From Paramecium tetraurelia (taxonomy: Eukaryota > Ciliophora > Oligohymenophorea > Peniculida > Parameciidae): a DNA stretch of 64,000 nucleotides. The position numbers were made by a program, and so were the translations under genes. The notes under the pieces are model-generated. The model was not told the origin of the DNA. It ran no database searches and worked only from the letters and a program-made list of their open reading frames with translations. Shown piece by piece: positions 25,101 to 38,340 of this stretch. The stretch is from assembly GCF_000165425.1 (NCBI RefSeq), contig NW_001798966.1:124001-188000 (forward strand), read 5' to 3'. Position 1 is the first letter of the stretch; each line of letters starts with the position of its first letter.

Positions 25101-28100
25101 TATGACTTTGAAAATAGACATATGCTTTCAATTAGTTACTCTTAAAATTAATCGTAAATAGATTCTATTTAATCAGATGATTTATGAATGATATCCATCC
25201 AAAATTGCTTAAAATAATTTTCTCTGCTTTCTTTATCAGTTTTGTATCGATTTAATTTCTATTCATCATTCAAAATTTCTTTAAGGGCTTTATTAACTTT
25301 TTCCTCAATTAATTAATACTACAATTGAATCTAATATTTAGAAATTTCCTATTAGATTACCAAAGTGCCTTCAACTAAGTGGCTGGATATTAATTCTTAG
25401 GCATGATCTTTAACTTTCTCTAAAATTTTTTTAGAAACATCATAGGTTTATAAAGACAATTCTGAAAAAATATCCTCTTTGATTTAATTTGTGCTTCCCT
25501 TAAAATTATCTTCAATTGAGATTTTAATATTTTGTAAATTTGTTGTTGACAAATTTTATTATTTTTTTATTTCATATTGTATGTCATATATTAATGAGGA
25601 TACTTATTCTGAAAACTATTTATCTCTTTTCTTTATTATTTCATTCAAAATTTTGTTTAGTCTCTCGTAATCCTTTTACTACTTTAATTCTACAAATTCA
25701 ACAACATCAGGAAATCTAGATATAATCTACCAACATTCTTCGAATTTCTTAGTAAAATGTTCCCAAGTTATAAATTATTACATTTCTTTAATAAAAGTCT
25801 TACCTCTACGAATATATCTTAAAATTAAGTTAATTCCCATTGAATAGGCATCCTTAGAATAAACTTCAATAATTCTTTCTTAAGTCCATTCTTTTGAATG
25901 AGTTGAGCAACTTAAATTATTCCATTTATCTGGAACAGATGCCATTCCTAATATTTCAATATCTTCTTCTCGAAATCCTGAGATTTCATAAACGTCCCTT
26001 TACCATTTTTTTTCTTCTTTTAATTTTTCAACTATGTCTTCAATTTAGTTATGAAGTTTTTTTTTATCAGATGTTTGACTATTTTAATTGAAGCACCAAA
26101 TAAATTGAATATTCGAAGATAATTTTTAATGTTCTACTAAAGTGAATAAGCACATCTCAATAAGGTTGTGAAATTGAGAATTTATTTCACCTTTAACATT
26201 GAATATTATGATATCACTAATTGAAACTATAAACAATGCAAGTCTTTTATCAAATACTTAATCTTATTAATTTGGATTTTATAAACCTTCAGAATCTAAC
26301 AATAATATATAATCATATAAATTATCAAATTATTCCTTATTTGATATCTTGAGCAATTATAAATACATCCCTTTCGTACATCTACCTACACTTGTTAAAA
26401 AATGACAGCCAAACATTTTATTTAATAAAGTTGACTTTCCTGAGCTCTAAGGCCCTAAAATGCTAATTATTAGTATTTTATTTTATTCTTTATGTGTAAT
26501 TAATTTTTAACCTAATTACTTCAAAAATTTAAAATTAATGGTAAGATCATCACCGTTGAGAAACTCAAAGGGTTCTCCTCTCTATAGTAATTGTACTATT
26601 ATGTCGATATAATCTAAGTCAAAATGAGGATATCCATTAATAATTTCTCTCCAAAATAGTTCTATACTAACATTTTATAATTTTTAATTATTTTAAAGTA
26701 TTTTGATTTATTGGTCTGTCTCTTCTTTTTTATTTCCATTTAGTTTAGCATTTTCTTGTACTTTTTTGATTGAGGCATCGTTCTCAATTTATAAAATATT
26801 ATTAAATTTGGCTATTTTATCAACTGTCATTAGATAACCTATGTAATAATTATCTAATTTAAAAAGAAAACTAAATATTGAGAGTAAATTTGAAGTTTAA
26901 ACCGTTAAACCTCTTTATTATGATTCAAATTATAAGATACATTCAATTATTTAATACTATTGCTTTTTAAGTTAGTCTAAATTAATATTAATTTCATCCA
27001 TTTCTTTTAGCTTAGCTTCAATCCCATTTATCAAATTTGTTTTGTTCATCTCATCTTAACACTCAGATAATTGCCTTAAATAATTGATTGATCTTTGTTT
27101 ATCCTATAAATTTTGTTAATTTGATTTTATTTCTTTGTCACATTCAGATCTTTACATATGTAATGCTTCAATTTTCCATTCCAAAAATCTTAAAGGAAAA
27201 GCATTTTCATTGTAAAAGCCTTCTGGATTTGATTTAATTATATTTAATTCAATTTCTAAATTATCTATTAACTCTTGAATTTGTAGTATTTTAAAGGTAT
27301 TAATTTCAAAGTTCGTACACACTTAAAGAAATGACTTTTTTAAATCTTATTCTTTAACAAGTTCATTTTCCTTTCCAATCATCTCTAAAATAGTATTTCT
27401 TATTTTGGCTATTTCTCCTTACTAAGGTTGATTATCCATTTATTATAGGTTTTCAATTTGACAAATTTTAATTTTCGAAGCTTTAATTTAATTAATTTAC
27501 TCCATTTTAATTTCTAATTTTTTAGAATCTCTAATTACAAAACAAATCATAGGCTTACAATCCAATAGAGATAGAATATTATTAACTCTATCAATATTTT
27601 CTTTCAATTCTTATTCAGATCTCATTTGAATTATCCAACATTTAAACAATGGAAGTATTAATTAGAATAACTCATCTTAAAATGAACCATGAGCATCTGC
27701 AATAAAAAAATTTCTGCTTCGGTTAAAAGCAAAGTCAAATGTGCAATCAATTGTATTTTTGTTGATCAACGATGAATCGCAGATCTCAAATTTATCATCT
27801 TTGTAAAATAACTTATTAATTAAGTAAGTTTTCCCAATTTTTTCTTAAATTTAAGTAAGGGAAAAATTTATAATAGTGAAATCTTGTTCCAAAAGATAAT
27901 AAATATTTTCATTCAATCTGAACAAATCTAAATCTTTAGTAGCATTTTAAATTTGTGGGTGTTTATAAATTAGAGGAATTGAATTGTTTTTTGAATGTAA
28001 TTTAATTAGTATTGCTTATAACTCTGAATCAGCATTATTATATAATATTTAAAATAAGGATTTCATATTTAAAGAATCCAAATGGTCGAATTTTCTATCC

Positions 28101-29821
28101 TAATTAATTAAATCTAGTAAATGCTATGAGGGTTCCCCTCTTTTAATAATATTAAAATAAAATGGTATTAGATTTTTAAATTTTTTATGATCTTTTCTAT
28201 CGCTTAACCAGTCATTAATAATTTATTTAGAAATTTCAGGATTTTCTTAGATCAGGGTTAAATTAAATTCATTAAGTTTGATCTATAAACTTTGGGGATA
28301 TTTTTCAATTAGATTAATTTAAGAGATCCATTTTGAAATTGACAATGGATTATTTTAGGAATTCTCATTCATATATCTTAGCATAAATTTTAAATGCAAA
28401 AGGTTTTCCTGCAAAATATTATCACCCTACAGATTGATCTTCTTAAATAATTCATTTTTAATTTCGAATAGGTCGACTTTATGCTAGAAAATCAAGTTTA
28501 ATTCCAAAATCATTTATTCTGTATAAGCAGTTGTAGAAACAAATAAGAAAAACAAAATTTCTTGATTTTTACTACCATATAATTATTCCAACTGATAGAA
28601 CTTTAACTAACCAATGTCATTCCAAATTTGAGATAAGTATTAATGATTATTCAATTGTGTTTGTATACTTTCAAATTTATATTATTAATATTACACTTAC
28701 TTAAACTGTTACTTATATTTAGAATAATTCTCATTAAAGTTGTCATCCTTAAAATTAGAAAAAAAAACAATTTTATGAATCAAATATTTAAAGATAAAAT
28801 CTTTTTATTCCTTTGCTAAACTTTCCAATCCTCTCTCCATACATTTCCTTTTATTAGCTGCTTTCTTTAACTTATACTCATACATATCGTTTAAAAATTT
28901 CTACAATTCAAATTTCTCTGAATGTTTTATCCAAAAGTAAATCACTAATTTGAAATATAAAATATCAACTAAATTACTAAAATTTTCAGTCATATTAAAA
29001 AATCTAATGATCTTAGTTTTATCTTGATTATTATATTCAATATTTGGATAATTTTTAATGTATTCTAATAGTTTTTGGTGATAATCGTCTATTTCAATTG
29101 ATAGAAGATCAAATAAATCCAAATTTTATGTATTTTAACTTAAAATTTGGTCCAGTTCTTCCTTCATCTTATCTTTTTATTGTATCAATTAAAGGTTTTT
29201 AATTACTTGTTGATATGCATCGTTATCTTTTTCCTTAAAATTATCAACATAAAGTTCAAATTCGTATAGTTATAATTCTAAGCATGACCCAACAAATTAA
29301 TGAATTTCATCATTCAAATAAAAAATTTTAAGTAAAAGTTCCAAACTCTTCATATAAGAATATCGGATTGTACTTTTCTATTACTCAATTAAATCAAAAA
29401 TCAGTCCAACATTCTGTCCTAACTTCTCAAGTGTTTTTTTATGATCTTTAATTGTTACTGGTATCTAATTTTTTTAGCAAAATTCGGGGTTTGTGATTCT
29501 TTAAATAATTAAATCAAATTATTATTCTTTTAACGCTTCGTTATATATCTATACTAAGTCTTCTTCAGGTTATTCATGATTGTGATTTGGAGTTGATATA
29601 ATGTTAAAATATGTCAAATTTAAGAAAGATCTTCCTTAGAATTTTTAATGTAAATCATTTACATATTATACTCTTCTATCTTCATCAAATTTTTCAAGTA
29701 GCTCTTTCAACTCTTTTTCAATCTACTCATCATTATCAAATACATTATTCTCTATGTCTTAGATTATTTCATTAAGAGAGTTTTGAATAAATTCAATAGA
29801 ATTTTCACCATCTTAATCCAT
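22122..29821 (-). CDS. Very large GTPase (VLIG/GVIN-type) with C-terminal von Willebrand factor A domain
   Basis: 2558 residues with one sure intron, 23024-23046 (23 nt). The first ~1080 residues are helical and charged. The block before the G domain (ELFWREI, RGEPFEFLNGDD) and the P-loop itself (LGPQSSGKSTLLN, residues ~1123-1134, then GRCTKGM and LLLDSEG near 1176) match the VLIG-type G domain of interferon-induced very large GTPases rather than dynamin or Ras. A long helical region follows. Near residues 2229-2257 sit CPMCNRKC and KHKCLNGHQQRG, a Cys/His cluster. Residues ~2366-2558 form a vWA domain: FILDNSTSM (MIDAS D-x-S-x-S, D2370), FTLFGPALSAA (T~2434), FYTDGKP (D2473). All MIDAS residues are present. 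Vertebrate VLIGs lack vWA to my knowledge. Function here is unknown; a GTP-driven scaffold with metal-dependent adhesion module is inference. Confidence 0.9.
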
Positions 29822-30609
29822 TAATTAATTAATAGAAAATGAAATTTTATTATTAATTATATTATAAACGATGCACAAACTTAGTTTATTGAATAAATAA
29901 AAATAAATCCTATCTTTTATAATTATTAAATAATATTTTATTAAATTTAGTTATTGTAATGATGCAATACATATGCATTCTTGAAATGGTTTGATTTAAT
30001 GCAATCTTTCTATTATAAATCTATCTCTCTTTAACTAAAAAATGAGTCATATTTTTGACTCTCTTGTAAGCTCAAGATGTGTTTACAGGATTTGAGTTTG
30101 AGTTTGATTGTCATCTCATTTAATTGAAATTGATTTTTGTTCTATATTATTAGTGTGATTAATTTCAATACTTTTAACATGGCCAGAATTACAAAAATGA
30201 ACTTTTTGAATTCTGCTAGGCCATTGATTAGGTTAAGTTTAATTTACTTAGATTTTCCTCCTTAATATATTATTTCATTTTTGTGAATTCCCTTAGATAG
30301 AAAAATCAATTCTAGAATAAATTTATTTGATATCAAAGTTTCTTTAAATCTTCATTTGATCTAAGATATTTTAAACAGTAGGGATTGTAATTTTTCTGTA
30401 TTAATTATTCTATAAGAATTAAATCGATAAGATTAAGTCAGCATTCCATTTATAGTGTATTAATTCTTAATTAATGAAGGCTAATTTATTATTTAATGTC
30501 AATTTTCATCTCTACTTTGAGAATTTGTTAAGTTTAGTCTTATGGAAGACTCTTTATTAGTTAAATTATCTTATCAAATTTAAGAATTGATTATTATTAT
30601 ATTATTAAT
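29822..30609 (+). other. Intergenic region with one doubtful short frame
   Basis: This ~790-bp gap is the shared upstream region of the divergent genes at 29821 (minus) and 30610 (plus). A frame from ATG 30179 (MARITKMNFLNSARPLIR, reminiscent of a mitochondrial presequence) can be extended over a 20-nt GTTAAG...TTAG segment to TGA 30328-30330, giving about 43 residues. I could not carry it further, so I do not call a gene. The remainder is AT-rich. Confidence 0.4.
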
Positions 30610-33538
30610 ATGAAATTACTGTAAGAAGCTTATTTGAGTTTAGAGACACATAAATAGAGGGGGTTTTAGAAAATCTTATTGGCTCAGTAGGTAAATGATG
30701 AGTTGGCTATAAATATAGGGCAACTCTAAGGACTGGGACTGCCTGATATTTGCATAATTTGTAAAAGGCAACCATTAGGGATGTTTAAATCAGGGTTTGA
30801 TTAGTGGTCAAGTTTCCATTGCGTATTAGGGATTTGCCCAACATCTTAAGCAGAGGTTTCGGCTTATATACAATCTTTAATAATGAATTAAGAAAAGGAC
30901 ACTTTTTCCAAAATTTTTGGAAGTGATGTCATAATATTTAAAGTATTTTAATTTGTAATGATTTTTAGATTACTTATATTACATATGATATATTTTCAAA
31001 GATCCTCTTGGTATGCCAATTCGAATAGCCAAGCGAAGGTCTATCGTAATTTAAAAATTATGGAATTCAATAAAATAAATAATGCATTCAATTAACTAAA
31101 AGTCATTGGGAAGGAGCTCACATAAGTGGAATTTTAAGGGTATTGGATGCCAATTTCAAAATGCCTAGCATTGGTAGATTCTATAATTAGACTAGTATAA
31201 ATAATCCAAAAACATTATAAAATCTGATTGCAAAATTGCTTTAAAAGATGTCAGGTCTAGATACCTAATTTTAGGAGCTAAATAAAATAAAATCTAAATC
31301 TGAGTTTTCCTCCTCTAAATGATATAATTTTCTATCTTAATTGGCCATTGAGTATCGTCTTCCATTATTTGCATAACACATGTCAATTGGATCTGTTGTT
31401 AGAACAATTCAATAACTTAGATGATAACATTATCTTCAGATTGATCAAATCCTTAATACATTACAAAATGAAGTAATAAAATATTTTATACAATAGAAAT
31501 TATAATAAGAGTTTGTTAGAATTGATAAAATTGTAGGAATCCAATAATTGGTTCAACCTTCCAAAATACATAATGGCAAATGTTTTTATAAAATAAACTA
31601 ATTACGAGAAGGCTTTCATTTTATTAAAGGATCTAATAGTCGAATGTTATGAGAATTAAACAATTTGGATAACTTTGGTATGTAAAAAATATGATAATAT
31701 TTTAGTCTAAAATATTTCGAAAACAGAAGTTATTTCAAATTAGTCTGTTATTCATAAACAAAGCTATTGCCTTGCCATTAAAATAGACAGCAAAATAAAT
31801 ATGGAATGAAATGAGTATTGTCAATTATAGATTATTGACTCAAAATAAAAATTTACAACAGCCTTAATAGATGGATTAGATTTTTAAAATTGTGCATCCT
31901 TTGGCAGCAGATAAAATTGAAAGCTACGTACAACTATGTGGATATCCAAGCATAGAAAATTTGCTAGTTAGACCAAGATTGAGCAATAAGCGAGATTAGA
32001 AAGTATTGTCTTATTCAATCGTCCTTAGCATACAATAGAAATGATGTCGAAGCATATCTCAAGACCAGAGTTCAAAGTTAATTAACAAACATATGATACT
32101 TTAATGCATAATGACTTCTTAGATATCGAAAGTGAGTTATCCTACATTCTCAACGAAGTTATTAAGATTTAACATGTTGTGGGATATTAAAAATTAAAGT
32201 CTTATATCAATTAGTATTTTTACACTACAGCAAAGGTAGTCTAAAAATAAATTGATTAAATCTATGATCCAAGTGAATTCTAAATTGCCTTTAAAAATCA
32301 AAGAAATTTGAATTTAAATGTTAGTTAGATTAGCAATACAAATGTATGAGTTTTATTCTAATAAACCAAGAAAAGTATGTGCAATCCAAGATTACAAGAT
32401 GACATAGAGGACTGTGATTCTGATGAAGAGTAACCTGAGTTTTTGAAAAAACAAAAAGTCAATAAGTCTTTCGATTTTACAAACATAGGTCCTCGAATGT
32501 ATTAAACTCCTTAACATAATAATAAGGCTGCAAAATCGCCATTAAAATTTACAAGCATGAAAAAGAAATAATAACAAATTAAGAAAGCAAACACAATAAT
32601 AATAGAAAATGCTTTTGAAAGTGTTGAATCAGAAAGGTAAAACAAATAATTCATAACCATTGTAAACAGAGTTAATATCTAACAGAATGAAATGATCTCT
32701 TAGGCACCTAAATCAGGATAAGATGTCCAACCATAGAAATCTTTTATATATGGTTTGGTCTCTTACTTGAATTATAATTTAAATCAATAGGAATAAGTGT
32801 TGATGAATGAATAATTGAAAAGGAGGAAGGAACAAGTGAATAGTTCACTATAAGGAATGGTGGAAACCATTAACCGAATATAAACTGAATTAGATTAATT
32901 GTTTTACCTCTCTCAAGATTCAAATAAATAATAGAATAATTTATAAAACTTACAATTAAATTCGACAAATAACTAATAGCCAGTAAACACATCGTCTCAG
33001 TTGTTCAAGTCAAATTTAAAGAAGGCTTTGCAAACTAAACAACATTTGGGTGGATAAATAGAATTAAAGGACTTTTACATAGTACAACCTTTAAACGAAG
33101 AAGAACAAGACAAAGAGAAAACCTATATCGCTTTTATTAAGGCTGAATCAATGTTTTTGTATAAATGTGCTCGTCTGGCATAGAGGTTGAAGAGGAACGA
33201 TTTATGCTTCTCTATCCTATAGCGACTGAATAGCAGAATTATATCTGTGTAAATTACTGCACTGTTCTTTAATATAGTAAAAGACAATAACAAATTATTG
33301 ATTAGACAGTAATTATTTGTATAAATTTATTTTTAGAATCTAAAAGATGTTGGCTGACTTTTAGGATTGTGGAATCAGCCAGGTTGGATTTGTGCCATTA
33401 TGGTTAGAAATGAGAATAGTAAAGATGACAAAGTAATATGGTGCTAATCAAATACTTGCTTTATTATCTTCATCAGAGAGTGACTTCACTTTTTATTTAA
33501 TTAAAAAGATCATTCTAACAACTGACAATTTAATTTGA
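30610..33538 (+). CDS. Helical-repeat (TPR-like) protein, possibly ChAPs/exomer-related
   Basis: 922 residues with six inferred introns: 30943-30968, 31250-31274 (GTCAGG start), 31678-31705, 32003-32028, 32344-32370 and 33309-33336; the sum keeps the frame. The N-terminus has LGLPDICIICKRQP and SFHCVLGICPTSQAEVSAYI, which recall the LGPPDLC-type opening of Chs5-Arf1-binding proteins. The middle has TPR-like helix pairs (NYEKAFILLKDLIVECYE; KLFQISLLFINKAIALP). The C-terminal half is Q/N/K-rich. No membrane segment. The ChAPs idea is from memory only and weak; a cargo adaptor at the trans-Golgi would follow if true. An 18-nt GTA...TAG segment at 31011-31028 might be a further intron. Confidence 0.65.
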
Positions 33539-34037
33539 TTATTTAAAACTTAATTATGAAATTAATGATGTATTCAAATCATTTGTCACCCAATATTTTA
33601 ACTAAAAATTAATAAAATAATACTATGACTATCATGGTAATATTTAGATTCAAAAGAGAAGTGCATATGTCTATTCAAGATTTTTTGAGCATTCATATTG
33701 AATTTACTATTAACATACTTTAAACTCCAGTTTATAGAGAGTGTTTTTATGTCTTCTTTAATTTTTCTATTATTTTTTATTAATTTATAGTTTATGAAAA
33801 CAAAAAAATTCTGAAAGAACATATCCAAGAGTCCTTGAAATCAAAATACAATTTTTTGGGCTTTTCATTATGGATTACATTTACTTTTAAAATAAGTTAA
33901 TACAACGTTAATATATTTTTGATCGGGCTCACCTCTTAAAATTTTTAAATTCTTTACTCCAATCTCTTTTAAATATAAACTTGTAATTTTATTTCATCAA
34001 AAGTAATTGAAAACTCTACTCACATTATTAATTATAA
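33539..34037 (+). other. AT-rich intergenic region
   Basis: About 500 bp between two plus-strand genes. Frames on the minus strand here are composed of F, I, K, N and look like chance openness. Nothing else seen. Confidence 0.5.
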
Positions 34038-34775
34038 ATGAATTCCTTATTAGAGTAACCATTTCAATATCGATAACTCAGATCTTAATCACTCAGTCCT
34101 TACAACGACTGCAATCTCATTAAACAACTCAAGAGGTAACTCCATTACCCACCTTAAAAAATGATGTAATTGGCATCCTATGAGTATATGCAGAATCCAG
34201 AATAGGATGAAACAAATGTGATCAGCTCAGGTAAACTTGGTTTTCAATAGAATATAGACTCCATATAACATTATCAGAGGATGATTAAGGAAAGAAAAAA
34301 CTCATTGATTGTTGACTCAGACCTAAATACATTAAAGCAAGAAGCCGCATAAAGTGCAGATATAAATTAACTTAAATAAATTGTACCCAAACTTGTAGTA
34401 GTTAAAAAATTGAATTAGAAGTTATATAGAAAAAAGAAGAAAAAGATAAATCCAGTCAACCCCCAGGATTGTAACGATGACGACATTCTCCACCAAACCA
34501 TTGTTGTACAACCAAATAATTCGATCACATAAGCGTAGCAAAAGAAGGAGGATATGTCCATTTTACCATAAATAAAGAAATAAAAATTGCAAATTGAAGA
34601 ATAGCCAATCAAGAGATCAGCAAGATATGAACAATTAATGGTATTAAAATAGTAATTTAGAAAAAATCTATCGATGATTAATTTGTAGAACTATAATCAT
34701 TAATCAAGAAGATGTAGAAGTCACCAATCAACAGGAAAGATAAAAAAGTTACTTTTCTTCTCTGAAATTCATTGA
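34038..34775 (+). CDS. Hypothetical basic Q/K-rich protein
   Basis: 245 residues in one frame (TGA 34773-34775), no intron needed. Strongly basic runs occur (LYRKKKKKINP) and a helical C-terminal part (RYEQLMVLKQQFRKN). No signal peptide, membrane segment or domain that I know. A 24-nt GTAGAA...CAAG stretch near the 3' end looks like an intron but is a multiple of three and stop-free, so it cannot be decided. Length and frame integrity support a real gene; nuclear or cytoskeletal location would be guesswork. Confidence 0.65.
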
Positions 34776-35015
34776 TTTCCAATTGAATCATAATATTTTG
34801 TACTTATGTGTTTAGGTTATAGATAATTATTTGTTTATTTAAAACTAGTTGTCATATAAATTCAAGATCTAAAAATATATTTTCATATTTATCAATAGTT
34901 TTATATCTTTGCATAAATTTATTTAAGATCTGTATAATTGGAGAGCCAATGTTACAATCAAAAATAATCAATTTCAATTAAATGTAATTAACATTAATAT
35001 ATTTTATTCACTTTT

Positions 35016-36935
35016 ATGAAATTAAACACAAGCACATCGAGTGCTCCATTCATACCCCAAAGACCAGTTAGTTAGAATTCCTCATTCGTTTAAGGTAGAA
35101 TGTAAACACCTCCAAGAGTAGCAAGGTTTGCGGATACATCACCGCATGCGTCTTTCGAATTCGAAGATTTGAATTCACTATCACTTGAGGAAATTAATAG
35201 AGAATTAGATTAGAATAGTATGTTTATTTTTAAGTAGTTAATGAGGTGATCATGTTGCTTAATAGGAGAAAAAGTTTAATTTTAAATAAGAAGAGAAGAC
35301 TCAAGGAGGAATTTTCAAACAAAATTGCAGAACTAAAACGTTATCAATAAGAGGATTACATTCAGGATTTACAAAGAATAGAAGATCCATTGATATAATC
35401 ACTCATGCAATAGAAAAGCTTACCTAAAATGCAAAAGTTGTTAGGGAGTGTAATGAGAGATCAACAAGATCGTAAAGTTATGGAATTGAGTAAATCATAG
35501 GAATTTTGGTAACACAATAAGAATGTTGAAACAGAAATTGACAATCTACTCAAAAAGTTGAAGTATTTTGATAATGAACTCGAAAAGGACAATAATGAAA
35601 TCTATGAAATTTGTAGATAATTAGATACAATTGATGATAGCATTAGAGACTTACTTATTACTAAGGTTGATGACAATGTCTAGAGGGCAGAGCCTTTATT
35701 TGCAAATAAATAGCGGTAGTAATCAATCCTCAATGGGAAATTGAATCAAAGATTAAAATTGAAGGATGAAAAAATGAATTTAATATATAAAATTATAGAA
35801 GAATTGCAAAGATTGAGAGGATTAAGGTAAGAGAGGATCAATAAACTAAATGTTGTATTTGGAGATGAAGAAAATATATAAAATTAGAATTACTAAGGAT
35901 TGCAAAATGTTTAAGGTTCATAATAGAATTTAGACTAACCTCAGCCATCAAAATTATAGGCTTATATGGACTTTATGGAATAATTTGATAATATTGCATT
36001 GATGAGGGAGCAAATATCTAAGTTAGAGTAAGCTGAACAGGGGTTATTAAATGATTTGGATAAATTGTATAGAGAGAGTGACCAAGTTTTCAGTGAATTA
36101 ATTAGGAGAATCTCAGAGGAAGCCAAAACATTTAACGAATGGACTGAAAATCTGAAAAGAAGAATTAGATATATAAAAGCAAATGAATATTTCTTCTCAC
36201 AAACCAATTTGCCTGAACAGTCAAATGGATTAGGCAATTCTTTGCAATTGGATTTGAAAGAAGTAAGCAGAAAATTTAAAGAAAATATGAACTATCTGAA
36301 ACCATTAATTGAAGAAGATGCCACAATCAGAGCAGGCTTAGAAAAAACAGGAAGTACTATTTAATAATTTAAGAATATGATTTTGTATCTATTTATTTGT
36401 TATATTATTTATTAGGGCTATTTAAAATGAGAAGGAGAGAAGAAGAGAGTTGCTTTAAATTTTAGAGAATTGTGCTAGATTAAGATAAGAGGAAGATATG
36501 TACTTTAACAGACGTTATTAATAGGAAAACTGAATAATTGAGGAATATAGAATTGGAAATAAATAAGAAATTACAGTAGAAACGCAACTTAGAGGAAGAT
36601 TTAGATGGTGTTCTAGGAGATGCTGATTTGAATACTTTCAAAAAGATCGGTATTAAAATATTAAACGTAAATTAGAATCTTTATTACATGATTTCGATTA
36701 AGAGTTGGTTCATTTGAATAATTAAAAAAGAAAAATAATAAAAGAAATTGAAGAAATTAATTAATCTGTTATCAATCTATTAGCAAGAATAAAAAGTGAT
36801 TATGATGATATACTAAGAGAAATACTGCCAAAAGATTGGACTAATACCTATGATTTGAAGAAAATCACTGATTTAAAAAGAATGAAGAATTACTTAAAAA
36901 AAACTTTCAAACGCTTTGGTATAATGTCAGATTGA
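35016..36935 (+). CDS. Coiled-coil protein
   Basis: 605 residues, four introns: 35218-35237 (20 nt), 36385-36415 (31 nt), 36500-36524 and 36650-36675. The first ~65 residues are S/T/P-rich and disordered. From about residue 75 nearly everything is charged heptad sequence (KRRLKEEFSNKIAELKRYQ; KKLKYFDNELEKDNNEI; LRNIELEINKKLQQKRNLE). The C-terminal ~60 residues (REILPKDWTNTYDL ... LKKTFKRFG) look globular. No motor or kinase part. Such proteins in ciliates often serve the basal body or axoneme, which I infer only from type. Its stop faces that of the tandem CNBD gene across 29 bp. Confidence 0.85.
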
Positions 36936-36964
36936 ATACATTATTATTATTATTATTATAGTAA

Positions 36965-38340
36965 TCATTTATTCATACCCAATTATGATTGGGTTCTCCT
37001 TAGCTTTTACACAACATCTTGATATTCAGATTATTAATTGATAAACTTATTTAGTAATTCATTCCTTAATAATCTTCCTTTGATGTTTCCTTAAAACAGT
37101 TCCTATTTCGTAGAAAATGATACTATTGATATTTTATTATGACTATTTGTTGTGAGTAATTATTATTAAGATCTATTAATGCTTAGACTGTTTTATTATT
37201 GAGTCATTTATTTTTCTGGAGTCTGTCTCAACTTAAAAAATCTAGGATTTGCCAACTTAGCAAATCGAAAGTGCTTGGTACTTGTTTAATTGAGCTAGTA
37301 TTATGATTACAGTGATTATTCAACTGGTTGTTCTGGAAATATTCTCTACAATGTCTTTTTCATCTATATACTTTTTTGTGTCTATTTAACATCGTTTATT
37401 CTCTTCGCCACAAACTTCTTATTAATTTACGGTACAATCTAATTCAAAAAATAAACTCCTTCAAATACTAAGACTGATCCTTCATCGCTGATACACAGAG
37501 CCTGGGACTTTCTAGTTTAGTAGAAATTAACACATTCAAAATCCCCTAACAATTGTCCAGGTGTATAAATGTTGAGAGATTTTGTATTGGTTTCCGTTGT
37601 TTCTCGCAACTCAAAGATCCCACTCATGACTAAAAACACTTGTGATGCCTTTTAATTTTAGCTATACAATATATCTTAGCAACAAAGGTGTTAGATAAAG
37701 CTGTTGAGGTAGAATTACCGAACTGTGGTAAATGGCAAAGTCTTAAACAAGTGGAATGCATATATCTGTTAGAGTAAACCATTTATTTTGGAAATCTCAC
37801 ATGTTAACATATTGATTTTAAAGTCCAACTTGGAAATGACGGCTGCTTTACATACTGATTTGGTCTTAACCATCAGGTTTGGGCTTGCTTCCTAAATATG
37901 GAATACATATCTGCATAACAATCATTCCCAAATACTATCAAATTCGACCCAAAATGTTTTGTACACAGCAATTCCTATTCATTAGACTAGACACTGATTT
38001 CACCAGTTAATAATATTATTAATTATTCTTGATTCTCTCTTCCTCTCAAGTAGAGAATTTGATTTTTTTTTAATTATTCGAATTTCATGAGCTAACATAC
38101 AAAACCAATTCATACTTAGCAACATTCCCATAAATAATCTAAGGATGAGTTTCCTTTAAAATATAAATGTGATCGCATGAAGCTCATCAAACGTTAATTG
38201 TCTTCATTTGTTCTTCTTAGTTCCTCCATCTTTAGAACCCTTATACAAGCCATTATGATATTTTGATTTCTAGTAATGTGCTAATCCAGCCTTCTGATGT
38301 CTTCCTCGTTTATATCTGTCATAGTTGCTTAGTTTTGCAT
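36965..38340 (-). CDS. Soluble protein with two tandem cyclic nucleotide-binding-like domains
   Basis: 442 residues with two introns: 38092-38115 (24 nt) and 37884-37906 (23 nt). Two CNBD folds are seen: the first around residues 60-155 (FEQLKKNQILYLRG, LIILLTGEISVQ, KHFGSNLIVFGN), the second around 175-285 (VFLVMSGIFELRE, YTPGQLLGDFECVNF, TRKSQALCI). No kinase domain, no channel segments and no dimerisation/docking helix that I recognise. The first phosphate-binding loop lacks the usual E and R; the second keeps a Glu (GDFEC) and TRKS. So at most the second site may bind cAMP/cGMP. The tail is Q/S/R-rich. It resembles the regulatory half of PKA/PKG or CNBD-only proteins of ciliates; role unknown. 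Confidence 0.8.

Noticed and set aside
28680-28730. A 33-nt GTAAGT...AAAG intron in the large GTPase gene
   Set aside because: It keeps frame, has no TGA and its translation fits the surrounding helical sequence; no evidence that it is removed.
33598-33828. Minus-strand frame between 33598 and 33828
   Set aside because: Composition is F/I/K/N low-complexity, no partner exons, and it fits chance openness of AT-rich DNA.
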